From an uncultured Collinsella sp. (GTDB lineage: Bacteria > Actinomycetota > Coriobacteriia > Coriobacteriales > Coriobacteriaceae), in NCBI GenBank assembly GCA_934658705.1, contig CAKUHP010000025.1, forward strand, positions 1 through 17,788: a stretch of 17,788 bases of DNA, given 5' to 3'. Position numbers and translations under genes: made by a program. This document shows positions 1 through 5,614 of the stretch, in pieces. Positions within the stretch are counted from its first letter, which is position 1, and every line of letters begins with the position of its first letter. The notes under the pieces are model-generated. The model did no database searches. It was not told where the DNA came from and was given only the letters and a program-made list of their open reading frames with translations.

Positions 1-101
1 CCAGCATACTCAACCTGGTTGAGCAGCTGAGACAGGACGACGGCGCTCATGATGGCGTCGTTATCGGGGTTCTGGTGGCCAAAGACAAGAACGTTTGCCA
101 T
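1..101 (-). CDS. ppaC: Manganese-dependent inorganic pyrophosphatase, N-terminal fragment
   Basis: Only the first 33 codons are inside the window; the gene runs off the left edge. The peptide starts MANVLVFGHQNPDNDAI and continues with a helix rich in small residues (MSAVVLSQLL). The GHxNPDxD pattern is the first metal-binding motif of the DHH-superfamily (family II) pyrophosphatases, which hydrolyse cytosolic pyrophosphate to two phosphates and so pull biosynthetic reactions forward. The start at 101 is supported by a GGAGG ribosome site about 7 bases upstream. Other DHH phosphoesterases share related motifs, but the FGHQNPD wording is typical of PpaC. The remaining motifs cannot be checked here. 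Confidence 0.8.
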   Translation of the reverse strand, partial: MANVLVFGHQNPDNDAIMSAVVLSQLLNQVEYA

Positions 102-204
102 GGATATCCTCCACTTGATATGTGTACTTGGACGTAGCTATGGTAGCACGCTAGCGTCGAGCCTTCGCAGACGGAAGGGGCGCGGCACAATTTGGGGCAG
201 GCAT

Positions 205-266
205 GGGGGCCAAGTCTGTCCCCCTTGCACCATGTTGATGCAAAGAAACCTGACCCCCTTGCACCA
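205..266. repeat. Pair of near-identical 17-bp direct repeats in the ppaC-glucokinase gap
   Basis: CTGTCCCCCTTGCACCA (216-232) and CTGACCCCCTTGCACCA (250-266) differ at one base and start 34 bp apart. The first copy is preceded by GGGGG (205-209), which can pair with its own CCCCC (220-224). On the minus strand, which is the sense of both neighbouring genes, CTTTGCATC and GGTGCAAGG can form a 9-bp stem with G-U pairs around a 5-nt loop. The element begins directly after the glucokinase stop, so it may act as a terminator or attenuator before ppaC, or be a copy of a dispersed repeat. No clear U-tract is present. Confidence 0.55.
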
Positions 267-267
267 G

Positions 268-1221
268 TTATTTGCCGGCGGCGCGCAGGGCTACGTAGGC
301 GGCGCCGATGATACCGGCGTCGTTGCCGAGCGAGGCGACCTCGATGGGCGTCTCGCGCGAGACGGAAAACGCGTACTGCTTAAAGTGCTCGCGCACGGCG
401 TCGAGGTAGACATCGGCCGAGGCGGAGGCGCCGCCGCCGATGAGGAACATCTCAGGGTCGACCACGTTGGCGATAAGCGCCAGGGCACGGCCGAGGTAGT
501 CGGCCATGGTATCGGCCGCGGCAAGCGCGAGCTTATCGCCCTCGCGGCAGGCTTGGAATACGTCCTTGGAGTCAGATGGACCGGTGAGCTCGATGGGCTC
601 GACGCCCGCAGCCTTGCACTCGGCCAGGTAATTGCTCACCACGCCGGTCGCGCTGGAATACTGCTCCAGGTGGCCGTGGCCGCCGCAGCCGCAGGTACGC
701 TCCTCGTCGGGATTCAGGCACATATGGCCGATCTCGCCGCCGGCGCCCACAACGCCCGACACCACGTCGCCGTTAACGATAACGCCGCCGCCTACGCCGG
801 TGCCGATGGTGACCATCACCACGTTCTGCACGCCCTTGGCAGAGCCGAGCCAGGCCTCGCCCATGGCGGCGGCGTTGGCGTCGTTCTCGTACTTTACGAC
901 CGCGTCGGGGCAGTGCTCCTGAATGGCAATCTTAAGCTCGGGCAAGTTGATGGAGATGTTCGCCTTGACCTTGGCATCGCCCGCGGCAGGGATGGGGCAC
1001 GGAACGGCCAGGCCGATGCCCGCCACAAAGGCGCGCGGAATCTGCGCCTTGGCGACCACCTGGTCGATAGCCTCGGTCACCGCGGCAAAGCCCGCGGCGT
1101 CAACGATGGGAGGCGTGGGCACACTGGCCTTGGCAAGCAGGTTGCCGTCCTCGTCGAACAGGCCCTCCTTAACCGAAGTGCCGCCGACGTCAATGCCGAT
1201 GTAGTACTGCTTAGGTTCCAT
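268..1221 (-). CDS. ROK-family glucokinase
   Basis: This 317-residue protein most likely phosphorylates glucose to glucose-6-phosphate with ATP in the cytoplasm. Visible motifs in order: phosphate-binding DVGGT (11-15), ENDANA with the likely catalytic Asp114, glycine-rich GTGVGGG (140-146), GGEIGH (161-166) and the ROK zinc signature CGCGGHGHLEQ (177-187). The usual third zinc cysteine of that signature is histidine here (His184). The start at 1221 (MEPKQYY) was chosen over an upstream ATG at 1287 because GAAAGGTGG lies just before it and the extra residues do not look like ROK sequence. It is divergent from gntR-manA, which supports a hexose-handling role. Substrate is inferred: some ROK kinases use fructose, mannose, allose or N-acetyl sugars. 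It has no DNA-binding domain, so it is not a ROK repressor. Confidence 0.85.
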   Translation of the reverse strand: MEPKQYYIGIDVGGTSVKEGLFDEDGNLLAKASVPTPPIVDAAGFAAVTEAIDQVVAKAQIPRAFVAGIGLAVPCPIPAAGDAKVKANISINLPELKIAIQEHCPDAVVKYENDANAAAMGEAWLGSAKGVQNVVMVTIGTGVGGGVIVNGDVVSGVVGAGGEIGHMCLNPDEERTCGCGGHGHLEQYSSATGVVSNYLAECKAAGVEPIELTGPSDSKDVFQACREGDKLALAAADTMADYLGRALALIANVVDPEMFLIGGGASASADVYLDAVREHFKQYAFSVSRETPIEVASLGNDAGIIGAAYVALRAAGK

Positions 1222-1275
1222 GGGAGCCCACCTTTCTCGTTTAAACATTGCCTGTATGGTACCGCTCCCAAAGCA

Positions 1276-1312
1276 AAAACCTGCCAAAAAGGGACAGGTT
1301 TGTTTTGGCAGG
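1276..1312. repeat. Short compound inverted repeat upstream of glucokinase
   Basis: Two overlapping inverted repeats share one arm. CCTGCCAAAA (1280-1289) pairs with TTTTGGCAGG (1303-1312), while AAACCTG (1277-1283) pairs with CAGGTTT (1295-1301). The two pairings are mutually exclusive. The core GGGACAGG resembles G/C-rich cores in two other intergenic gaps of this window. It lies in the divergent glucokinase-gntR region; role unknown. Confidence 0.5.
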
Positions 1313-1461
1313 CTTTATCTGGGGAAACACAACCCTCTGAAATCCCATCCGTTGAACGTTAGGGCAACTCGGTTTCGTCTCCAGGCGATGCATTTTGCTC
1401 GATGCAACAATCATTGAAGATGCCTATTTAGGGCGCTCTAGTTTTATAGATAAAGCGACTT

Positions 1462-1490
1462 TTAATAATATCCTTCTCGAAACTTTTCAA
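1462..1490 (-). promoter_or_regulatory. Candidate glucokinase promoter
   Basis: On the minus strand TTGAAA (-35, 1490-1485) and TATTAA (-10, 1467-1462) are separated by 17 bp. This would give a leader of about 230 nt before the glucokinase start, containing the inverted repeats at 1276-1312. The region is A/T-rich, so chance matches are likely. Confidence 0.3.
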
Positions 1491-1507
1491 AAATGTAATA
1501 GAGATAC

Positions 1508-1540
1508 TTAGATGTTGAATATACTTTCTTTTATACTCAA
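1508..1540 (+). promoter_or_regulatory. Candidate gntR promoter and operator
   Basis: TTGAATATA (1515-1523) and TATACTCAA (1532-1540) form a 9-bp inverted repeat with one mismatch around an 8-bp spacer. The right arm contains TATACT (1532-1537), a good -10; TTAGAT at 1508-1513 is a weak -35 at 18 bp. The repeat ends about 20 bases before the gntR start, so binding there by GntR would block transcription, the usual arrangement for autorepression. It is inferred from symmetry and position. Confidence 0.45.
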
Positions 1541-1561
1541 TCAAGCTGGAAAGGGGGTTAC

Positions 1562-2281
1562 ATGATTCCCAAATATGAGTCAATAGCTGCAGATATACGC
1601 CGAAACATCGAGGATGGCGCCCTTAAACCGGGCGACAAACTGCCTACCGTCGTTGAGTTCTGTGAGCTGTATGGCGTTTCCAAGATCACCGTCAAGCGCG
1701 CGATTGAGCAGATTACCGAGGAAGGCTTGGTCACCAGTCGTCGTGGATCGGGCACCTACGTCAAAGACACCGCGGGGCTTCCCGGCAAAGCGTTTTTCCA
1801 AGGCAGAAACGACCGCGCTCAGGGCTTTACCTACGAGCATCGCGGCGAGAAGGTGGCCTCGGTGGTCTACGATTTCTCGATCGTCAATCCGCCGGCAGAG
1901 GTTGCCTCCCGGCTGGGAATGGCCGAAGACGACTTTGCCTATCACATCGTGCGCGTACGCGAGGTCGATGGTCTGCCCATCGTTATCGAGTACACCTATA
2001 TGCCGTTGGAACTCATCCCGGGCCTTAAGAAAAAGGACCTGTACGCGTCTATTTACAGCTATATCCGCGAGCAGTGCGGGCTTAAGATCTCGAGCTTCCA
2101 CCGCACCATCCGTGCCGTTGCCGCAACCGAGGAAGAGGCCGAGCGCCTGAACACCAAGCCCGGCTCTCCCCTCCTCGAGCTCAACCAGATTGGCTTTTTG
2201 GACAGCGGCGCCGCGTTTGAGTACTCGATTTCGCGCAACGTCGGCGACCGTTTTGAGCTGCACAACGTAACGTTGGCTTAA
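1562..2281 (+). CDS. GntR-family (HutC/UTRA) transcriptional regulator
   Basis: This 239-residue protein has an N-terminal GntR winged helix (about 1-68; PKYESIAADIRRNIEDGALK, then GDKLPTV, the recognition helix GVSKITVKRAIEQ and the wing RRGSGTYV) and a C-terminal UTRA ligand-binding domain (about 85-235, ending in the pattern EYSISRNVGDRFEL). UTRA regulators usually sense a sugar phosphate or similar metabolite and release DNA on binding. The start is set by AAGGGGG 6-7 bases before ATG. Located 66 bp upstream of manA on the same strand and divergent from glucokinase, it probably controls hexose-phosphate genes. The effector cannot be read from sequence; a mannose- or glucosamine-derived phosphate is a guess from context. 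Confidence 0.88.
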   Translation: MIPKYESIAADIRRNIEDGALKPGDKLPTVVEFCELYGVSKITVKRAIEQITEEGLVTSRRGSGTYVKDTAGLPGKAFFQGRNDRAQGFTYEHRGEKVASVVYDFSIVNPPAEVASRLGMAEDDFAYHIVRVREVDGLPIVIEYTYMPLELIPGLKKKDLYASIYSYIREQCGLKISSFHRTIRAVAATEEEAERLNTKPGSPLLELNQIGFLDSGAAFEYSISRNVGDRFELHNVTLA

Positions 2282-2293
2282 GTTTGTAATCCG

Positions 2294-2331
2294 GCGGGCG
2301 CTCGCTTTGAGCCGTTTTGCGCGGCGCCCGC
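2294..2331 (+). terminator. GC-rich hairpin between gntR and manA (possible attenuator)
   Basis: GCGGGCGC (2294-2301) pairs perfectly with GCGCCCGC (2324-2331) around a 22-nt loop in the 72-bp gap between gntR and the chosen manA start. No T-run follows, so it is more likely a partial attenuator or mRNA-stability element than a strong intrinsic terminator. No separate manA promoter is evident. Confidence 0.4.
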
Positions 2332-2353
2332 ACAACCTGATGGGGGTATGCAC

Positions 2354-3286
2354 ATGTCCGATTTGATTAAACTCACGCCGATCTTCCACGAGAAGATTTG
2401 GGGCGGCCGCCAGCTGGAGACCGTGTTTGGTTACGACATTCCCGAGGGACCCATCGGTGAGTGCTGGGCCATCTCGGCGCACCCCAACGGCGATTGCCAG
2501 ATTGCCGAGGGTCCGTACGCCGGCTACACGCTGTCGTGGCTGTGGGCCGAGCATCGCGAGCTCTTTGGCAACTGCGGGGGCAAGGAGTTCCCGCTGCTCA
2601 TTAAGATTCTGGACGCCAAGGACGACCTGTCGATCCAGATCCACCCCAACGACGAGTACGCCGCCGAGCATGAGAACGGTAGCCTGGGCAAAACCGAGTG
2701 CTGGTACGTGCTGGATTGCGAGCCCGGCGCCACGATCATCGTCGGCCAGCGCGCGCATGACCGCGCCGAGGCTGCGCAGATGATCGAAGAGGGTCGCTGG
2801 GACGAGATGCTCAACGTGCTGCCCATCCACAAAGGCGACTTTTTCCAGATCGACTCCGGCACCGTGCACGCCATCAAGACCGGCACGCTGATTCTGGAGA
2901 CACAGCAGTCGAGCGACGTGACGTATCGCCTGTACGACTACGACCGCCCTGGCACCGACGGCAAGCTGCGCCCGCTGCACATTGAGCAGAGCCTGGACTG
3001 CATTAACTTTAACGCGCAGGCCCCGACCGACGGCACCGTGACCGCACCCGAGGTCGATGGCGTGACCGAGCTCGAGTCCAACCCCTGCTACACCGTCGAC
3101 CGCGTGCGCGTGGACGGCAGCAAGACCCTGGAGCAGCGTTGGCCCTTCATGTGCCTGTCGATCATCGACGGAGAAGGCACCGTCTGCGGCGACCCCGTCC
3201 ACAAGGGCAGTCACCTACTGGCGCCGTCCACCGTGGACAAGATTGAACTCGAGGGCACCATGGAGCTGATTATCAGCCATCTGTAA
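2354..3286 (+). CDS. manA: Class I mannose-6-phosphate isomerase
   Basis: This cytosolic zinc enzyme interconverts mannose-6-phosphate and fructose-6-phosphate, linking mannose use and nucleotide-sugar synthesis to glycolysis. The 310-residue length fits the short bacterial form. Expected features are present in order: KIWGGR (14-19), the zinc-ligand motif QIHPND (95-100), KTECWY (113-118), GTVHAI with the zinc-ligand His (169-174), and YRLYDYDR (191-198) with the active-site arginine region. Of the two in-frame ATGs at 2348 and 2354, the second is preferred: the GGGGG ribosome site (2342-2346) is 7 bases from it but only 1 base from the first. It follows gntR in the same direction, probably as one operon, and ends before a strong hairpin. 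Confidence 0.92.
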   Translation: MSDLIKLTPIFHEKIWGGRQLETVFGYDIPEGPIGECWAISAHPNGDCQIAEGPYAGYTLSWLWAEHRELFGNCGGKEFPLLIKILDAKDDLSIQIHPNDEYAAEHENGSLGKTECWYVLDCEPGATIIVGQRAHDRAEAAQMIEEGRWDEMLNVLPIHKGDFFQIDSGTVHAIKTGTLILETQQSSDVTYRLYDYDRPGTDGKLRPLHIEQSLDCINFNAQAPTDGTVTAPEVDGVTELESNPCYTVDRVRVDGSKTLEQRWPFMCLSIIDGEGTVCGDPVHKGSHLLAPSTVDKIELEGTMELIISHL

Positions 3287-3302
3287 GCCGCAACAACAAC
3301 CC

Positions 3303-3354
3303 AAAACGCAACAAGGGGCTCCCCCGTCCATCAACGGGGAAGCCCCTTGCCATG
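3303..3354. repeat. Flanking direct repeat, left copy
   Basis: The hairpin together with its borders (AAAACGCAACAAGGG on the left, CCCTTGCCATG on the right) recurs in the same orientation at 5250-5296. The borders match exactly; the hairpin core varies by a few bases and length. The pair brackets the two-gene module at 3373-5150. Confidence 0.65.
3312..3349. terminator. Strong hairpin between manA and the nucleotidyltransferase gene (bidirectional)
   Basis: CAAGGGGCTCCCCCGT (3312-3327) pairs with ACGGGGAAGCCCCTTG (3334-3349), 15 of 16 positions, with a 6-nt loop. It sits between two convergent genes. On the minus strand it is followed by GTTGCGTTTT, giving a weak U-rich tail. It is nearly identical in layout and flanks to the hairpin at 5259-5291. 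Confidence 0.7.
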
Positions 3355-3372
3355 CACAACGAATCAAGGTGT

Positions 3373-4140
3373 CTACAAATAGACCCTTTCGAGAAACGAT
3401 AACGTGTCCTGAAGCTGTGCCTTTTCCTTACGATTGGTTTGCCGATTTACATATGAAGCAAAGTCCGTAAAGAAATCCTCGGCATCAGCCCTCATTTGCT
3501 CCGAAAGCTTCAAACGGGCTGAGGGCGACAGCAAGTCAGCAAGTCGAGCAACATCCGAACGATGCTTTCGTCGATCCTTGTCATTGCAACGACGCCCTTC
3601 CTCGTAGCTCCTGTTGATATCAATGTGTGCACGCATCTTGAGGGGAATGATATGGAGCGCATCAAGCAACGTAATACCCCCTACGTTCGTTGCGTTGTCA
3701 CGGATAAATTCGTAGTAGCCATCGTCGAGAATAATTGCCGAGAGACTTGATACGGCCCCGTCAAAGGAAAGAGGTGCCACTTCGCTCGTTTCATCTTCGA
3801 GCACATAATCAGGATGTCGAGCAAATAGCTCAATTTGGCCGGGATAGTCTAGGACTTGCCTTGATCCTTTGGGCAAACAGAACCGATAGTAAGTGCACTT
3901 TCCATCACCGACCTTTCCAGTCTCGTATCCGGCAGCTTTGATAAATGACCATAGCGCAGTGGCAAATTCAACGCCTTTTCCATCAACGATTACGACGACA
4001 TCCAAATCTTCAGTAGCCCTAAACGAATCACCTTCATTGTCAAACAGAACGCTGCAGGCTCCCCCGCCAATAAGGACATAACCACCTTTACAGCCGCTCA
4101 TGGCTTTGGCAAATCGCTCTATTCCTCTTATTTTTGGCAT
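3373..4140 (-). CDS. AbiEii-like nucleotidyltransferase (putative toxin of a type IV TA/abortive-infection pair)
   Basis: This 255-residue protein carries the nucleotidyltransferase-fold signature: GGGACSVLF (25-33) and TEDLDVVV (43-50), whose two aspartates would bind metal, with QIELF (102-106) as a possible third carboxylate. A conserved-looking block follows, LKMRAHIDI (167-175), then DKDRRKHRSDVARLADLL (187-204), a lysine/arginine/histidine pattern seen in AbiEii-type proteins. AbiEii-family enzymes transfer nucleotides to tRNA or other targets and act as phage-defence toxins; that role is inferred here. The start (4140) has AGGAGG 8 bases upstream, inside the end of the preceding gene; the two genes overlap by 13 bp, implying translational coupling. 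Base use is more A/T-rich than in neighbours, suggesting acquisition. A non-toxic nucleotidyltransferase role is not excluded. Confidence 0.72.
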   Translation of the reverse strand: MPKIRGIERFAKAMSGCKGGYVLIGGGACSVLFDNEGDSFRATEDLDVVVIVDGKGVEFATALWSFIKAAGYETGKVGDGKCTYYRFCLPKGSRQVLDYPGQIELFARHPDYVLEDETSEVAPLSFDGAVSSLSAIILDDGYYEFIRDNATNVGGITLLDALHIIPLKMRAHIDINRSYEEGRRCNDKDRRKHRSDVARLADLLSPSARLKLSEQMRADAEDFFTDFASYVNRQTNRKEKAQLQDTLSFLERVYL

Positions 4141-5150
4141 ATCGTCCTCCTGAGCTGCTCGATCGCATCAAGCAGGCGATCATCTTTGTAATCTGCTTTT
4201 ACGCAGGCAACGTATAAGGAATATGGGTCAACACATTGCAAGCCCGTTGTGTCAAAACTGACATCGGACGGCTCGTCCACGGGATACGACCAGACCTCAA
4301 TCTCAATTGCTGCCGGTTCATACCACTGTGCCTCCAGCCATTCGTCGCCCAAATGTTCTTTTAAGGCATCCACCTGATACTTTTCGAGAGCAATAGTAAG
4401 AGCGGAGTCGTCATGAGCGAGGTCGGACATATAACTAAGGGCAGACACGCCGGATAGCAGCGCATCAACGGCGTGCAATTCCGCTCTGTCGATCGCCCTC
4501 TTGAGCCGTATATGCTCAACGACAGGCGTACGAAGATAGTCCTCAAATCCATTTAACAGCGCCTCGGTCGACAAATCGGCATCGGACAACATGCGTTTTT
4601 TGCCATCCCGCACGATTAGCCCAGGAGCAATGGCGGCGATTTCTGAAAGATAGCCGCTGACGCTTGCCGCACTTTTGCCACACAGACGTGCTAAGTCGCC
4701 GGCGGAGCAGCCAACCCATCGTCCGGCAACGAGATTTAGGACGATTCGTTGAGATTGGGGTGAAAGCGGAGCTGCGGGAGAAGTACCCAGCGCCTCATCG
4801 GAAATAACGGCTCCGATAAACGGCAGAAACGCATTCCGTTCATCTCGGATATACGCGATTCTCTCCGAAGACAGCGCACGCATAAAACCTAAATCCATAG
4901 CGTCCCAGCAAATTGCCACCGGACGTGTATCGACCTTGCGCACCGCATTGACGAGATTTCGCGCCGAAATCACACTGGGCAGCTCTTTTGGTTCGGCAAC
5001 AATAAAACGCCCTTGCTCAGACGCGCCAAGCTGTGCCAAGCGAAGCGAAAACCGCTCAAGGTACATGCGAGGAATCTGCACCTCTACTGGCTCTAAGTCG
5101 ATGGCAAGCTCCAAAGAGAAGAGCCTTTTGGGAAGACAGCTTAGCAACAT
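4128..5150 (-). CDS. Winged-helix regulator paired with the nucleotidyltransferase (putative antitoxin)
   Basis: This 340-residue protein appears to have three parts. An N-terminal alpha/beta region (about 1-125) contains PVAICWDAMD and ends in AYIRDERNAFLPFIGAVI. A central winged helix (about 140-190) contains AGDLARLCGKSAASVSGYL. The C-terminal region contains LLSGVSALSYMSDL and, later, AIEIEVWSYP, VDPYSLY and KDDRLLDAIEQL. This order resembles, from memory, a family of MarR-like regulators encoded just before AbiEii-like nucleotidyltransferases. By analogy with AbiEi it may repress its own operon and neutralise the partner. It differs from classical AbiEi, where the winged helix is N-terminal. 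The ATG at 5150 has only a modest ribosome site (AAGGT); a frame-shifted ATG just upstream gives only a short peptide. Confidence 0.6.
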   Translation of the reverse strand: MLLSCLPKRLFSLELAIDLEPVEVQIPRMYLERFSLRLAQLGASEQGRFIVAEPKELPSVISARNLVNAVRKVDTRPVAICWDAMDLGFMRALSSERIAYIRDERNAFLPFIGAVISDEALGTSPAAPLSPQSQRIVLNLVAGRWVGCSAGDLARLCGKSAASVSGYLSEIAAIAPGLIVRDGKKRMLSDADLSTEALLNGFEDYLRTPVVEHIRLKRAIDRAELHAVDALLSGVSALSYMSDLAHDDSALTIALEKYQVDALKEHLGDEWLEAQWYEPAAIEIEVWSYPVDEPSDVSFDTTGLQCVDPYSLYVACVKADYKDDRLLDAIEQLRRTICQK

Positions 5151-5169
5151 ACCTTGTCACCGTTTTCAT

Positions 5170-5225
5170 TTCAGTTACATTTCAGTATACATATGAAATT
5201 ATACTGAATTATATAAAGTCATCAA
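5170..5225 (-). promoter_or_regulatory. Promoter and operator of the wHTH-nucleotidyltransferase module
   Basis: On the minus strand TTGATG (-35, 5225-5220), a 16-bp spacer and a perfect TATAAT (-10, 5203-5198) precede the module by about 50 bp. A perfect 8-bp inverted repeat, TTCAGTAT (5181-5188) and ATACTGAA (5201-5208) with a 12-bp spacer, straddles the -10. A third half-site TTCAGT (5170-5175) lies 11 bp from the second, about one helical turn. This is a textbook autorepressor layout; the likely binder is the winged-helix protein. Confidence 0.62.
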
Positions 5226-5249
5226 TCACCAAAGCCCAGCGAACCATTC

Positions 5250-5296
5250 AAAACGCAACAAGGGCCCCCGTTCACCAACGGGGGGCCCTTGCCATG
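5250..5296. repeat. Flanking direct repeat, right copy, with terminator-type hairpin
   Basis: The hairpin CAAGGGCCCCCGTT (5259-5272) pairs with AACGGGGGGCCCTTG (5277-5291) with one bulged base. Its borders AAAACGCAACAAGGG and CCCTTGCCATG are the same as those of the left copy at 3303-3354. Here it lies upstream of the module promoter rather than behind a gene end, so it terminates nothing obvious. It could insulate the module from transcription entering from pcrA. Confidence 0.65.
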
Positions 5297-5425
5297 TCTA
5301 AATATTCAGCCCACCCGGCTCTCCAGACCAAAAAGCGAGCGGCAAAGCAACGCTCGACCATCAACGTTACCTAAGGACCCGGGCAGGCGCCAAGGACAAC
5401 GTCGATCGCGAGTTCCGCACGCAAA

Positions 5426-5448
5426 GGAGGCCACTTAATGTGGCCTCC
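5426..5448. terminator. Perfect 9-bp hairpin
   Basis: GGAGGCCAC (5426-5434) and GTGGCCTCC (5440-5448) pair around TTAAT. After a small internal bulge, CGCAA on the left and TTGCG on the right extend the stem. It resembles an intrinsic terminator without a strong U-run and has no gene immediately before it. Confidence 0.5.
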
Positions 5449-5516
5449 GTCTTGCGCAGGACTGTCCGAGCAGGCGACCAAAGCCCCCGGCGCGCCCGCC
5501 TAGCCGGATGTACGGG

Positions 5517-5609
5517 TTTTCCAGGTGCGGCAGATCGGCCTGAAAGAGGAGGGCATAGACCTTGAGGTCATGCCCGACGATTGAAGGCCGAGGTGCCGTG
5601 CCTGGGAAA
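5517..5609. repeat. Large nested palindrome next to the pcrA stop
   Basis: Outer arms 5517-5541 and 5585-5609 are inverted repeats matching at about 20 of 25 positions (ends TTTTCCAGG and CCTGGGAAA; inner ends CGGCCT and AGGCCG). Inside is a second hairpin, GGGCATAGACC (5551-5561) with GGTCATGCCC (5566-5575). The structure starts 6 bases after the pcrA stop in the pcrA sense, so it could end or stabilise that transcript. The inner hairpin recurs at 8723-8763. Confidence 0.55.
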
Positions 5610-5614
5610 GCCGC

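Larger units (their letters stand above)
1222..1561. other. Divergent intergenic region between glucokinase and gntR
   Basis: This 340-bp gap has no convincing gene. Its left part carries the compound inverted repeat at 1276-1312. From about 1400 it becomes very A/T-rich compared with the flanking genes, as expected of a regulatory region. It holds candidate promoters in both directions and an inverted repeat immediately before gntR, described separately. Confidence 0.6.
5297..5614. other. Gene-poor stretch behind pcrA
   Basis: No convincing gene was found. A 27-codon frame at 5293-5374 on the plus strand has no ribosome site. Two structured elements occupy the rest: a simple hairpin (5426-5448) and a large nested palindrome (5517-5609). 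A plus-strand reading across 5504-5584 (PDVRVFQVRQIGLKEE, then GIDLEVMPDD and a stop) looks protein-like and is preceded by a stop in frame, so it may be the decayed tail of a lost gene. Confidence 0.4.

Noticed and set aside
49..1362. 437-codon plus-strand frame opposite glucokinase
   Set aside because: It is antisense to a well-supported ROK kinase; its product is low-complexity Gly/Ala/Val/His-rich, as expected from GC-rich antisense frames.
1580..3214. 544-codon minus-strand frame across gntR and manA
   Set aside because: Antisense shadow spanning two recognised genes and the gap between them; no family-like motifs.
5293..5374. 27-codon plus-strand ORF (MSKYSAHPALQ...)
   Set aside because: No ribosome site; its ATG lies at the end of the repeat hairpin.
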